Source: Halobacteria archaeon HArc-gm2 | GTDB lineage: Archaea; Halobacteriota; Halobacteria; Halobacteriales; Haloarculaceae | Direction: 5' to 3' | Length of the DNA: 64,000 nucleotides | NCBI GenBank assembly: GCA_025517465.1 | Contig: JAOPKE010000003.1 | Location: 186,001-250,000 of the forward strand | Shown here: positions 26,044 to 34,775 of the stretch, one piece after another | How the letters are laid out: each line of letters begins with the position of its first letter | Position numbering within the stretch: position 1 is the stretch's first letter | Program-made: the position numbers and the translations under genes | Notes under the pieces: model-generated | What the model was told of the DNA's origin: nothing | The model's database searches: none | The model's input: only the letters and a program-made list of their open reading frames with translations

Positions 26044-27858
26044 ATGGCAGAAACAGACGCAGACTCCGACGACGGACCGGACGCGGGCGCCCTTCGTACC
26101 CCCATCGTCGCGGTTCTCGGGCACGTCGACCACGGCAAGACCAGCCTGCTCGACAAGATCCGCGGCTCCGCAGTGACTGCCGGCGAGTCCGGCGCCATCA
26201 CCCAGCACATCGGCTCGACCGCGGTCCCCCTGGACGTCATCTCGACGATGGCGGGGGACCTGGTCGACCCGACCGACTTCGACCTCCCCGGCCTGCTGTT
26301 CATCGACACGCCGGGCCACCACTCGTTCTCGACGCTACGCTCGCGCGGCGGGGCGCTGGCCGACATCGCCATCCTCGTCGTCGACGTCAACGACGGGTTC
26401 CAGCCCCAGACGCTCGAAGCGGTCGACATCCTCAAACGCACCGCGACGCCGTTCATCGTCGCCGCGAACAAGGTCGACACCGTGCCGGGGTGGAACCCGA
26501 ATCCGGACGAACCGATCCAGGTGACCAAGGAGAAACAGTCCGATCGGGCGAGTTCGGACCTGGACGAGAAACTGTACGAGATCATCGGCGAACTCTCCGA
26601 CAACGGCTTCTCCGCGGACATGTACTGGCGCGTCCAGAACTTCCAGGCCAACGTCGGCGTCGTCCCCGTCTCCGCCGAGACCGGCGAGGGCGTTCCCGAC
26701 CTTTTGACGGTCCTCATGGGCCTCTCCCAGCGCTACCTCAAAGAGGAGATGTCCGTCGACGTCGGCGGCCCCGGCGTCGGCACGGTGCTCGAAGTCAAGG
26801 AGGCCCGCGGGTTCGGCACCACCGTCGACGCAGTCGTCTACGACGGCACCGTCCGCGAGGACGATACCATCGTCGTCGGCGGTCTCAACGGCCCCATCGT
26901 CACGGACGTGCGCGCCCTGCTCAAACCCAAACCGCTCGCCGAGATCCGGACCGAGCAGGAGTTCGAGCGCGTCGAAGAGGTCGCCGCCGCCGACGGCGTG
27001 AAGATCGCCGCGCCGGACCTCGACTCCGCGATGGCCGGCGCGCCCGTTCGCGTCGTCCGCGACCAGGACGTCGACGAGGTCGTCGAGGCCGTCGAGGCGG
27101 AACTGGCCGACATCGCCGTCTCCACCGCGGAAGAGGGCCTCGTCGTCAAGGCCGACACGCTCGGCTCACTCGAAGCGCTCTCGGGCACGCTCGAGGAACA
27201 CGAGATACCGATCGTTCGCGCGGAAGTCGGCGACGTCGCCCCGCGCGACGTCCGCGTCGCCGGGACCGCCAACGAACCGACCAACCGGACCATCCTCGCC
27301 TTCGGCGTCGACGTGCTGGACGACGCTCGCGATCTTGCCGACCAGGAGGACGTCAACCTCTTCGAGAACGACGTCATCTACCAGCTGATCGAGGACTACG
27401 AGGACCACGTCGAGGCCATCGAGACGGCCCAGCAGGACCAGATCCTCGACAACATCACCCGGCCCGCCCGCTTCCAGATTCTCCCCGACCACACGTTCCG
27501 CCAGTCCGACCCCGCCGTCGTCGGCGTGGAGGTCCTCTCCGGGACCGTCACCCGCAACTCCAACGTCGCGCTGTTCGAGGACGCGGAACCCGAACGCGTC
27601 GGCCGGATGAAGTCCATCCAGGACGAGGGCGAGGACGTCGACGAGGCCCGGATGGGCGACCGCGTCGCCGTCTCCATCGACGGCCCCACCGTCGGCCGAC
27701 AGATCGAGGAGGGCGACGAACTGTGGACCGAACTCCCCGAGAAACACGCCAAGATCCTCGAACAGGAGCTCAAGGAGGACATCCCCGGCGACGAGCGCGA
27801 GGCTCTCGGCCTCTACCTCGAGAAACAGCGTAACCGCGACCCCTTCTGGGGCAAGTAG
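26044..27858 (+). CDS. infB: Translation initiation factor aIF5B (IF2-like GTPase)
   Basis: A 604-residue GTPase promoting subunit joining. The G domain has G1 GHVDHGKTSLLDKIRG, G3 DTPGHHSF and G4 NKVD. Domains II-IV follow, with RGFGTTVDAVVYDGTV and the C-terminal region ending RDPFWGK. The start MAETDADSDD is chosen; upstream in-frame sequence is not acidic and includes a likely promoter region. The last 19 bases through the stop codon are nearly repeated 855 bases downstream. Confidence 0.96.
   Translation: MAETDADSDDGPDAGALRTPIVAVLGHVDHGKTSLLDKIRGSAVTAGESGAITQHIGSTAVPLDVISTMAGDLVDPTDFDLPGLLFIDTPGHHSFSTLRSRGGALADIAILVVDVNDGFQPQTLEAVDILKRTATPFIVAANKVDTVPGWNPNPDEPIQVTKEKQSDRASSDLDEKLYEIIGELSDNGFSADMYWRVQNFQANVGVVPVSAETGEGVPDLLTVLMGLSQRYLKEEMSVDVGGPGVGTVLEVKEARGFGTTVDAVVYDGTVREDDTIVVGGLNGPIVTDVRALLKPKPLAEIRTEQEFERVEEVAAADGVKIAAPDLDSAMAGAPVRVVRDQDVDEVVEAVEAELADIAVSTAEEGLVVKADTLGSLEALSGTLEEHEIPIVRAEVGDVAPRDVRVAGTANEPTNRTILAFGVDVLDDARDLADQEDVNLFENDVIYQLIEDYEDHVEAIETAQQDQILDNITRPARFQILPDHTFRQSDPAVVGVEVLSGTVTRNSNVALFEDAEPERVGRMKSIQDEGEDVDEARMGDRVAVSIDGPTVGRQIEEGDELWTELPEKHAKILEQELKEDIPGDEREALGLYLEKQRNRDPFWGK
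27839..27857 (+). repeat. Direct repeat, left copy (3' end of infB)
   Basis: ACCCCTTCTGGGGCAAGTA encodes the last codons (PFWGK) and most of the stop codon of infB. The right copy at 28694-28712 differs at one base, the C/G inside GGGGCAAG/GGGGGAAG. The two copies bracket an AT-rich segment. Confidence 0.85.
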
Positions 27859-28078
27859 GCGTTTTGTGTAGTCATCTGTGAATACGATTCGTGGCTATCG
27901 AGGCCGAGCGCGCCAGACTACTCTAACAATCAGATGTGTGAGTAATTCGCCACTTCTCTCGAACGCCTCGAAACCTCCAGAGTGTGGAGGTGTAGACACC
28001 TGTCAAGATTATAGAACGGGACCCTATCGCTGCACGGTAAGGAGTGGATTCACGCGCCCGTTGTAACCGATTTTCCGC

Positions 28079-28561
28079 TCAAATAAATCGGGCTATGATT
28101 TGTAGAATGAATCCGAGACTAAGGAGTAGAAAGCCACTTGCCCGAATGATAGCCTGTTCTCGGTCAAGAAGTGGTCGAATCTGTTTTTTGACCACACGAT
28201 AATCAACATCAACCCCCAAGTCCTTTCCTAAGGCTAATTGTTCAGATTCATCCTCAGAATCCGTAAACAGAAATACAGACTCATAACCATACCTCGACGA
28301 TGTGGATTGGCCCACCCTGAAGGCCCATACTTCAGGTGGAAACTCGACATCGTATTTCGTCTCAAGTAGTTCTTTGAGGGGTTCGTACCCGATCTCTCCT
28401 TCTCGAATTCCCGTACTCTCCATCTTTTCAAGCCCATTCCGGACTACTGCTGACCCAAGAACCAGTCTCAGTCTTGGGATATCGGGGAGAGCGATGACAG
28501 CAGCTCCAATTATATCAAGCCCCAACCCACCTGTGACGAGAGCGTTTGCGATACTTTCCAT
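28079..28561 (-). CDS. Membrane-anchored hypothetical protein in AT-rich islet
   Basis: A 160-residue protein with a hydrophobic N-terminal helix (ALVTGGLGLDIIGAAVIALP) and a C-terminal one (ASGFLLLSLGFILQIIARFI). Between them is a soluble alpha/beta stretch (GYESVFLFTDSEDESEQLAL). Both ends may insert in the membrane, leaving a cytoplasmic loop domain. Codon use is AT-rich, unlike neighbours. No family recognised. It is the only convincing gene between the two infB-end repeats. Confidence 0.65.
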   Translation of the reverse strand: MESIANALVTGGLGLDIIGAAVIALPDIPRLRLVLGSAVVRNGLEKMESTGIREGEIGYEPLKELLETKYDVEFPPEVWAFRVGQSTSSRYGYESVFLFTDSEDESEQLALGKDLGVDVDYRVVKKQIRPLLDREQAIIRASGFLLLSLGFILQIIARFI

Positions 28562-28693
28562 ATAAAAATCGACATTCCCAACCTCATCAAATTCACGGCT
28601 AAGACCTCATCTCAAGTATGTTTCCCGCCTGCTAGCCAGATCTCCTCGCAGGCTCCCCATCTTTGTTGTGCTGACGTTTGTACACACAATTCA

Positions 28694-28712
28694 ACCCCTT
28701 CTGGGGGAAGTA
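28694..28712 (+). repeat. Direct repeat, right copy (infB-end-like)
   Basis: ACCCCTTCTGGGGGAAGTA matches 18 of 19 bases of the infB terminus and, read with the next base, still spells NPFWGK-stop. GC-rich DNA resumes right after it. It marks the distal border of the islet. Confidence 0.85.
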
Positions 28713-28734
28713 ACGGTCCGGTGGCCGCCAGTCG

Positions 28735-29103
28735 CTAGTTCAGGTGCCCGTGGGCAGGTCCGACCGACCGCTCCGTTTCACCGTACAGGCCGCGCTTGCT
28801 GTAGAGGTAGACCAGCGCGACCGACGATATCGCCAGCCCGACGACGTTCCCGCCGAGGAGGTTGAGCACGACTGCGATTCCGAAACTGATCATCCCGACC
28901 GGCCACGCCCACGAGTGGAGTTTGAGCAGACCGACCGCGATGACGAGGTGGGCGACCCCGACGACGATCAGCAGCGGCCCGATCAGGAGGCCAAGCAGAC
29001 CCATCGCGGAGACGGCGAGGCCGTTTGCGATCCCGAGCAACCCGTCGAAGACGGCGAAGACGCCTAGCAGAACGATGCCGGTCGGCGGGACGTTGGTGCT
29101 CAT
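28735..29103 (-). CDS. Four-helix membrane protein, unknown function
   Basis: A 122-residue, highly hydrophobic protein with about four helices (GIVLLGVFAVFDGLLGIANG; LGLLIGPLLIVVGVAHLVIA; WPVGMISFGIAVVLNLLGG; VVGLAISSVALVYLYSKRGL) and a short hydrophilic tail. It resembles small halobacterial membrane proteins of undefined role. A TATA-like GAAATAAGG is about 25-34 bases before the ATG on the minus strand. Confidence 0.65.
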   Translation of the reverse strand: MSTNVPPTGIVLLGVFAVFDGLLGIANGLAVSAMGLLGLLIGPLLIVVGVAHLVIAVGLLKLHSWAWPVGMISFGIAVVLNLLGGNVVGLAISSVALVYLYSKRGLYGETERSVGPAHGHLN

Positions 29104-29228
29104 ACCCCACCCAGAGGGATGCCGACCTTATTTCTTTCCGACGCTTCACAGTTCGAAAGAGCACGGCTGGAGTACTCGTCCCTCGCGCCGACGCGTGCTC
29201 CCCCGGCTCGCCCGGCCGGTGTAATAAC

Positions 29229-29238
29229 ATTTAATTAG
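29229..29238 (+). promoter_or_regulatory. TATA box of the 62-residue membrane protein gene
   Basis: ATTTAATTAG region lies about 25-34 bases before the ATG at 29263, suggesting a leaderless transcript. Confidence 0.5.
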
Positions 29239-29262
29239 AAAACGCCCGTCCGTTGAGGTAGC

Positions 29263-29451
29263 ATGTCCCCCTCCGTCCCCATCGCGACGGCGGACGTCGT
29301 GCTGGCCGCCGTCGCCCTCCCGATGGTGCTCGCGACGCTGGTCGGACTCTTCTACTCCGTCCAGTTCGCCGTCGCGCTCGGCGCGGGGAGCGTCCCCGCC
29401 GGCGGTACCATCGGCTACGCGCTGTTCTACGACCCGCCGAACGAAACGTAG
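29263..29451 (+). CDS. Small two-helix membrane protein
   Basis: A 62-residue protein with two hydrophobic segments (ATADVVLAAVALPMVLATLV and FYSVQFAVALGAGSVPAGG) and a short polar tail ending YDPPNET. No family recognised. A well-placed TATA box and high third-position GC support that it is a real gene. Confidence 0.6.
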   Translation: MSPSVPIATADVVLAAVALPMVLATLVGLFYSVQFAVALGAGSVPAGGTIGYALFYDPPNET

Positions 29452-29480
29452 CGACCGCAGAGAGGAGAGAGAAACCGCCG

Positions 29481-29831
29481 TTACTGTGCGACTGCCGGCG
29501 CGTCGCCGCCCATCGCATTCTTGACCTGGAGCGCCGCGGAGGCCGCCAGCCCGTGGACGAGGTCGTCCAGTTCGTCGTCGTCGATGCGGGCGTCGTCAGA
29601 CTCGGGCGTGAAGTTCGCGCTCACGACCGCGCCCATCGGCGGCTGGACCGCGATGGTCGCGCGGACGCCCGCGTCGTCGTTCGTGATCTCCGAGCCGACG
29701 ACGAACTCGGCGGGCAGCACGTCACGCATGCGCGCCGCCATCGTCGAGAGGTCCTGCCGAAGCAACTGCCGCTGCTCGGCCGTCAGGGAGACAGTTTCGG
29801 GCTCTGCGCCGAGGGGAGAGTTTCCATACAT
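29481..29831 (-). CDS. Haloarchaeal conserved protein (possibly DUF5811)
   Basis: A 116-residue soluble protein starting MYGNSPLGAEPE. A helical stretch (LTAEQRQLLRQDLSTMAARM) leads to FVVGSEITNDDAGVRATIAV and VQPPMGAVVSANFTPE. I associate this pattern with a halobacterial family of unknown function, possibly DUF5811; the name is from memory and unconfirmed. A TATA-like CTTTTAAG about 31-38 bases before the ATG supports this start over an upstream Met. Function unknown. Confidence 0.72.
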   Translation of the reverse strand: MYGNSPLGAEPETVSLTAEQRQLLRQDLSTMAARMRDVLPAEFVVGSEITNDDAGVRATIAVQPPMGAVVSANFTPESDDARIDDDELDDLVHGLAASAALQVKNAMGGDAPAVAQ

Positions 29832-30011
29832 GAAGGGTTCGACTCCTCTTCGGCGACGGCGCTTAAAAGCCCGGCGGTGCTCGCAGTTGCAGCCCATTCG
29901 CGGCTATCGCCGTTCGCTCGTTCGTTGGCGCTTCGCTTCGCTTTCACGGCTGCGCCGTTCGAGTGACCGCGGCGCGTCGCGCCGCTCTGTCAGCGCCGGC
30001 CGGCCCACGGG

Positions 30012-30524
30012 TCACTTCGTTCCCCGTTCGCTCGTAAGCCGGTCCTTCGCTTTGCTCAGGACCGGCCTGCCCTCCCCATACACCGCACAAACCACTGCAC
30101 TCGCGTACTCGTCGGTCGCCGTCGCGGACTCGACGACGACCTGCTCGTCGACGAAAGCCCAGTCGCGAAGTTCCCGGCCGGCAGCGAGGCCCTCGCGGAT
30201 CTCGGACTCCACCGATTCGGGGTCGTCGCCGTCGACTTCGTAGAAGATGCCACGTCCCGACTCGCTTCGGGCCCAGCCGACGCCCGCCGCGACGGACTCG
30301 CCCGGCGCGGCGACGGCGGAAGACTCGACGACGTGGAGTTCGTCGCCGACGGGGCCCAGATCCGGGGCAGTCCCGACCACCTCGATGTCGGGACCGGCGG
30401 GGATGACCGACGACAGCGTCACGAGGTTGTAGTTGTGGACGCCGGCGTCGGCCAGTGCCGTATCGAAGGCCGACAGCTCCGTGGGACCCTCGCCTGCGCC
30501 CCAGACGACCCTGATGAGACTCAT
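30012..30524 (-). CDS. pdaD: Pyruvoyl-dependent arginine decarboxylase
   Basis: A 170-residue proenzyme that self-cleaves to make its pyruvoyl cofactor and converts arginine to agmatine. The cleavage site is the Ser38-Ser39 pair in NLVTLSSVIPAG, and GVGWARSESGRGIFYEVDG matches the family. In haloarchaea agmatine is needed for agmatidine in tRNA-Ile2, a likely role here. The start MSLIRVVWGAGEG is chosen; the longer upstream frame is shadow sequence. The 5' flank contains a small GTTGC...GCAAC inverted repeat. Confidence 0.93.
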   Translation of the reverse strand: MSLIRVVWGAGEGPTELSAFDTALADAGVHNYNLVTLSSVIPAGPDIEVVGTAPDLGPVGDELHVVESSAVAAPGESVAAGVGWARSESGRGIFYEVDGDDPESVESEIREGLAAGRELRDWAFVDEQVVVESATATDEYASAVVCAVYGEGRPVLSKAKDRLTSERGTK

Positions 30525-30645
30525 TATCGGATCTGAACGACCTGCGGGGTAAGGCGTTTCGTTTCCGGGCGTCGCCGGTCTCTCGTCGAGAGCGCCGGGA
30601 TCAGCGAGAGCGACCGCGTGGGTCAGTTGCGGCGGCCGTCTGCCA

Positions 30646-30672
30646 GGATGTTGCTTCCCGGCAACAACCCCG
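30646..30672. repeat. Small inverted repeat between divergent genes
   Basis: GTTGCTTCCCGGCAAC has 5-bp arms (GTTGC/GCAAC) and sits between divergent pdaD and the membrane sensor gene, next to CAACAACCCC. It could be an operator or simple hairpin; no stronger support. Confidence 0.3.
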
Positions 30673-30736
30673 GATGCAAACGAGGCCTTACCGCAACAAC
30701 CCATTTTGCGCAGACTGTCGTTACGTACCCCTACGG

Positions 30737-31819
30737 ATGCAACGGCCACGTCCCGGACTCCTGACCACGGCGCTGATCCTCTGCGTGGCCGTGGTGCCGC
30801 TCGCGACCAGCGTCCAGGCCGTGCCGTACGCACAGGCGGTCGCGCCCGACCAGCGCCTGCCGGCCCAGCAGGTCGAAGGGACCGACACCGGGTCGCCGCC
30901 AGCCAGCAACGAGACGACGCCGACGGGCACCGACGGCGTCATCCTCTCGGTCGACCTCTACGAGAACGGGACGGCGGGCTGGGAGATCGAGTACCGGACG
31001 CGACTCGAGAACCGCGACGACAGGACGGCGTTCTCGCGCCTCCAGCGGAACCTCGAGTCGGACGCTCGAAACGCCAGCGGCGGGTTCCACGACCGGATCC
31101 GGGGGACCGTCGCGGCCGCCGAGTCGGCGACGGGTCGAGAGATGGCCGCGACGGAGTTCGACGTCCGAACGACGGTCCGGCGGATCCCCCGCGAGTACGG
31201 GGTCGTCGTCTACAGCTTCCGGTGGGACGGGTTCGCGACCGGCGAGGACGGGGAGCTCCGCGCCGGCGACGCCCTCGAGGGGTTCTTCCTCAGCGGCGGC
31301 GAGCGCCTCGTGGTCACCTGGCCCGAGGGGTACGAACTCGACGCGGTCGAGCCGACGCCGGACGCACAGCGCGAGCGGACCGTCGTCTGGCGCGGCCCGA
31401 CGACGTTCGGGGCGGGCGGGCCACAGCTCACTCTCAGCCAGCAGCCACTGGCCGGAACGAGCCCCGTCCCCGTCGCCGCGGCGGTCGGCGTCGTCGCGCT
31501 CGCCGCTGGCACCTGGGCCCTCCGGGGCCGCGTCGGAACGCCCCCAGCCCCCTCCCTGGCGCGACTGCTCGACGACGGCAGCGGGGGCGACGACGCGGAA
31601 CTCCTGAGCAACGAGGAACGCGTCGTCCGCCTGCTGGAGGAACGCGGCGGTCGCGTCAAGCAGCAGGAGGTCGCCAACGAACTCGGCTGGACCGAGGCCA
31701 AGACCAGCTACGTCGTCTCCAACCTCCGCGAGGAGCAGTGGATCCGGAGCTTCCGGATGGGACGCGAGAACGTCCTGTCGCTCGCAGACTCGTTCGACGG
31801 CCAGGGATCCAGGACATGA
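30737..31819 (+). CDS. Membrane-anchored winged-helix regulator with extracellular sensor domain
   Basis: A 360-residue protein. An N-terminal signal or anchor (LLTTALILCVAVVPLATSVQA) is followed by a roughly 190-residue extracellular domain rich in beta structure (VILSVDLYENGTAGWEIEYR; FFLSGGERLVVTWPEGYEL). A second membrane helix (VPVAAAVGVVALAAGTWAL) leads to a cytoplasmic winged helix at about residues 290-350 (RVKQQEVANELGWTEAKTSY, VVSNLREEQWIRSFRMGREN). This layout is a common halobacterial one-component sensor type. Ligand and targets unknown. A gene for a secreted protein follows 46 bases later. Confidence 0.82.
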   Translation: MQRPRPGLLTTALILCVAVVPLATSVQAVPYAQAVAPDQRLPAQQVEGTDTGSPPASNETTPTGTDGVILSVDLYENGTAGWEIEYRTRLENRDDRTAFSRLQRNLESDARNASGGFHDRIRGTVAAAESATGREMAATEFDVRTTVRRIPREYGVVVYSFRWDGFATGEDGELRAGDALEGFFLSGGERLVVTWPEGYELDAVEPTPDAQRERTVVWRGPTTFGAGGPQLTLSQQPLAGTSPVPVAAAVGVVALAAGTWALRGRVGTPPAPSLARLLDDGSGGDDAELLSNEERVVRLLEERGGRVKQQEVANELGWTEAKTSYVVSNLREEQWIRSFRMGRENVLSLADSFDGQGSRT

Positions 31820-31865
31820 GTCCGCACCGTACGACGCGACAACGCCACGCCCGACTTTCGATACG

Positions 31866-32468
31866 ATGACCGACGACTCCACGTCCGACGCGCGACCGAT
31901 CGCTCTCCTCCTCCTGGCAGCCGCGGTCGGGCTCGTCCTCCTCGTCCCGACCGCGTCGGCCCAGGACGTATCGTGTACCGAGGTACTCGAGAACCAGAGC
32001 GACGCCCACAACGCCTCCACCGCCCCCGGCGGGCTGCTCGCCGACGCCATCGGCGACCAGCGCGACGAGATCGGCAACGAAATCGACGAGAACGGGTTGG
32101 AGGCCCGTCTCGACAACGCGACCTCGACTCGGGAACGGGCCAGGGTGATCGCCGCGGAGGTCGACCGGATCGAGGCGAACGTTTCCACGGTCGAACGGTG
32201 CTGGGGGACCAACGGGACCGAACCGGCCGCCAACAGGAGTCTCGACGAACTCGACGACGACGAGCGCGCGACGCTGGAGAACCACACCCACACGCTCCAC
32301 GACCGCCTCAACGCGACGCACGTCGCGGCCGACAGGCTCCCCCGGTCCGTGCGTCGCAGCCACGACGTCGACGCCCGACGGCTGACGTCCCTGGAGCGAC
32401 GAGTCGTCGCGGTCCGAAACGCCACGGCCCGAGCGGAGCCGACGACGGACGACCGGTTCCCCTTCTGA
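31866..32468 (+). CDS. Secreted helical protein, unknown function
   Basis: A 200-residue protein with a signal peptide (IALLLLAAAVGLVLLVPTASA) followed by a mainly alpha-helical, charged region with several N-glycosylation sequons (NQS, NAT, NVS, NGT). Two Cys residues (in SCTEV and ERCWG) may form a disulfide. Long heptad-like stretches suggest coiled coil. It probably shares a transcript with the upstream membrane sensor and could be its extracellular partner; that is inference. Confidence 0.65.
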   Translation: MTDDSTSDARPIALLLLAAAVGLVLLVPTASAQDVSCTEVLENQSDAHNASTAPGGLLADAIGDQRDEIGNEIDENGLEARLDNATSTRERARVIAAEVDRIEANVSTVERCWGTNGTEPAANRSLDELDDDERATLENHTHTLHDRLNATHVAADRLPRSVRRSHDVDARRLTSLERRVVAVRNATARAEPTTDDRFPF

Positions 32469-32522
32469 CGAATTCGGCGGAGAGACCGCACCTGTCACGC
32501 GCAGAAAACGCGCTCGCAGGCC

Positions 32523-33176
32523 TCACCCGAGGTCGGCCGGATCAACGACCTGGCCGTCGAGCAGCACCACCACGTCGTCGGTCGCCGTCTCGAACGCCGT
32601 CACCTCACCGCTGAACAGGTACTCGTCGACGCTGCTCCCGGTCACGCGCCCCGTCACGGCGTCGACCAGGTTCCCGTCCGGGTCGGCCGGGGTCCCCCCG
32701 GAGATGGACTCGACGGCGCCGGAGACGGCGAGCTCGTAGTCGACCGCCGGACCCTGGGCGTGAACGGAGAGCCGCGTCGGCCCCTCGCGTTCGCCCGGAC
32801 CGTCCCGCCGGAAGTCGAGTTCGACCGCGACCTCACCCTCGACCACTTCGAGGTCCACCATCGGGCCGGAGAAGCGGTAGCCCTCGCGCTCGCCCTCGCC
32901 GTCCAGCCGACAGATGGCGACGTCGTCGTACGATGGCTCCGAGTCGCCCAGCAGGCAGTCCGATCCGATCTCGCCGCCGACCTCGACCCTGACGATGGCC
33001 CGCTCGGAACGGGCCTCGAGGACGAGCCTGTTCGGCTTCGGGTGGCCGCGGGCCGCGTCGGCGTCGGTCCCGGCGACGTCGGCCTCGCCGGGTCCGGCCG
33101 GGCTGTCCGTGGAGGGCTGTCCGTCGACGCCGCCGGTCGCGCGTCCCGCGTCGGCGGCCTGGTCGTTGTGTGACAT
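32523..33176 (-). CDS. Acidic hypothetical protein
   Basis: A 217-residue soluble protein. The first 45 residues are a disordered Gly/Ala/Asp-rich tail, then a beta-rich domain (RLVLEARSERAIVRVEVGGE; VDLEVVEGEVAVELDF; DYELAVSGAVESISGG; VVVLLDGQVVDPADLG). The run of beta strands suggests a sandwich or jelly roll. No family recognised and no signal peptide. GTG one codon upstream is an alternative start. It is convergent with the secreted helical protein gene. Confidence 0.6.
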   Translation of the reverse strand: MSHNDQAADAGRATGGVDGQPSTDSPAGPGEADVAGTDADAARGHPKPNRLVLEARSERAIVRVEVGGEIGSDCLLGDSEPSYDDVAICRLDGEGEREGYRFSGPMVDLEVVEGEVAVELDFRRDGPGEREGPTRLSVHAQGPAVDYELAVSGAVESISGGTPADPDGNLVDAVTGRVTGSSVDEYLFSGEVTAFETATDDVVVLLDGQVVDPADLG

Positions 33177-33431
33177 CACCAGACACCGGGACCGGACACT
33201 GTGTCAAGGCCGAATATCGTTCAGTTCCGTTGCCGAGAATCGGGGTGAGTTCGACCCGATCAAGGCCGATTCAACCGAACAAGGGGCGCCTTACCGCCAG
33301 ACGGAGCCGCGATAGCCCGCGATTTCGAACGCGTGTCGCACCAGTTGCGAGTGCCCGTCACTGGCCACTCGACCGGCCAAGCACGTGGATTCAGCACAGT
33401 TCGGCATCGAAAACAGTGGTTCGGGACCGGA

Positions 33432-34652
33432 TCAGGCGAACGCGACCGGGAGGCTGCCGTCCTCCGTCTCCGATTCGATCTTCTCGAGCGCGTCGTCGAA
33501 GTCGACCTTTCGGACCTCGGTTCGCTCGTCACGGATGGCGAACATCCCCGCCTCCGTGGCGACGGAGGCGATTTCGGCCCCCGAGAGGCCGTCGGTCTGC
33601 TGTGCGATCGGGGCCAGGTCCACGTCGTCGGCGAGGTTCATCTCCTGGGTGTGAATCTCCAGGATGCGCTGGCGGCCGTCGAACGCCGGGTTGGGCACCT
33701 CGATGAGGCGGTCGAAGCGGCCGGGCCGCAGGATGGCCCGGTCGAGCATGTCGAAGCGGTTGGTGGCGGCGATGATGCGTATCTCGCCGCGCTCGTCGAA
33801 GCCGTCCATCTCCGAGAGGAGTTGCATCATCGTCCGCTGGACCTCGGCGTCGCCAGAGGTCTTGGATTCGGTCCGCTTGGCGGCGATGGCGTCGATCTCG
33901 TCGATGAAGATGACGGCCGGTTCCCGCTCGGAGGCGAGTTCGAACAGGTCACGAACCAGTCGCGAGCCCTCGCCGATGAACTTCCGCACGAGTTCGGAGC
34001 CGGCCATCTTGATGAACGTCGCGTCGGTCTCGTTGGCGACGGCCTTCGCGAGCATCGTCTTCCCGGTCCCCGGCGGCCCGTGGAGCAGGACGCCGCTCGG
34101 CGGTTCGATGCCGACCTCGCGGAACTGGTCGGCGTTGATTAGCGGCTCCTCGACGGCCTCGCGGACCTCGCGGATCTGCTCTTCGAGGCCGCCGATGTCA
34201 TCGTAGGTGACTTCGGGCGAGCCGGTGACCTCCATCGCCTGGGCGCGGGCGTCCGTCTCGGCTTCGAGGATCTGCTTGACGCTGAAGGAGTCGTTGATGG
34301 CGACCCGGTCGCCAGCGTCGAGGTTCTCGCGGATGGAGGGGGCGACTTCGGTCAGCACCTCCTGGTTGTTGCCGTGCTGTTTGACGATGACGCCGTCCTC
34401 GGTGACCTCCTCGGCCGTGGCGATGTACAGCGACGACGTCTTGAGCATCTCGTTTTCGCGTTCGAGCTGGTCGACGTCGTCGGTCAGGTCGGCCTGTCGG
34501 CCGCGAGCGGCCTCGAGTTGCGATTCCAGTTCACGGTGGACCGTCGAGAGCTTGACGAAGTGCTCCCGGAGCGCCTCGAGGCGCTCGTCGGGGGTCATTT
34601 CCGGGTCCAGGTCCAGCCGGGGTCTGTCGGGAAGCGAAGGGCTGCGCGACAT
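33432..34652 (-). CDS. pan2: Proteasome-activating nucleotidase, PAN2/PanB type
   Basis: A 406-residue AAA+ ATPase that unfolds substrates for the 20S proteasome. An N-terminal coiled coil (VHRELESQLEAARGRQADLT) leads to an OB region (EDGVIVKQHGNNQEVLTEV), then Walker A GPPGTGKTML, Walker B AVIFIDEIDAIAAKR and the ILRPGRFDRLIEVP segment. The N terminus MSRSPSLPDRP resembles the second PAN of Haloferax. The C terminus ends VAFA, so the HbYX docking motif is not evident. An alternative start lies seven codons upstream. Confidence 0.93.
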   Translation of the reverse strand: MSRSPSLPDRPRLDLDPEMTPDERLEALREHFVKLSTVHRELESQLEAARGRQADLTDDVDQLERENEMLKTSSLYIATAEEVTEDGVIVKQHGNNQEVLTEVAPSIRENLDAGDRVAINDSFSVKQILEAETDARAQAMEVTGSPEVTYDDIGGLEEQIREVREAVEEPLINADQFREVGIEPPSGVLLHGPPGTGKTMLAKAVANETDATFIKMAGSELVRKFIGEGSRLVRDLFELASEREPAVIFIDEIDAIAAKRTESKTSGDAEVQRTMMQLLSEMDGFDERGEIRIIAATNRFDMLDRAILRPGRFDRLIEVPNPAFDGRQRILEIHTQEMNLADDVDLAPIAQQTDGLSGAEIASVATEAGMFAIRDERTEVRKVDFDDALEKIESETEDGSLPVAFA

Positions 34653-34775
34653 CGGATATCGGTCGTACGGCATGGAACTACAAAGTGCCTTTGGGTGCGC
34701 CAGGGTTCGCCGTCTGTCGAAGCCGTCGCTATCGGGCCGTCGGGGAGCTGGGCGACGCGGCCGGCGGCCGGCCGG

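Noticed and set aside
27878-28066. 62-codon plus-strand frame in the islet after infB
   Set aside because: No acidic bias, no recognisable fold, and a Cys/Arg/Thr-rich translation; it looks like chance in AT-richer DNA.
29840-30010. Possible tRNA or member of the GACTGAAAGGG repeat family between the 29.5 kb gene and pdaD
   Set aside because: It has palindromes such as GCGGCGCGTCGCGCCGC, but no cloverleaf, no T-arm sequence and none of the conserved repeat-end motifs.
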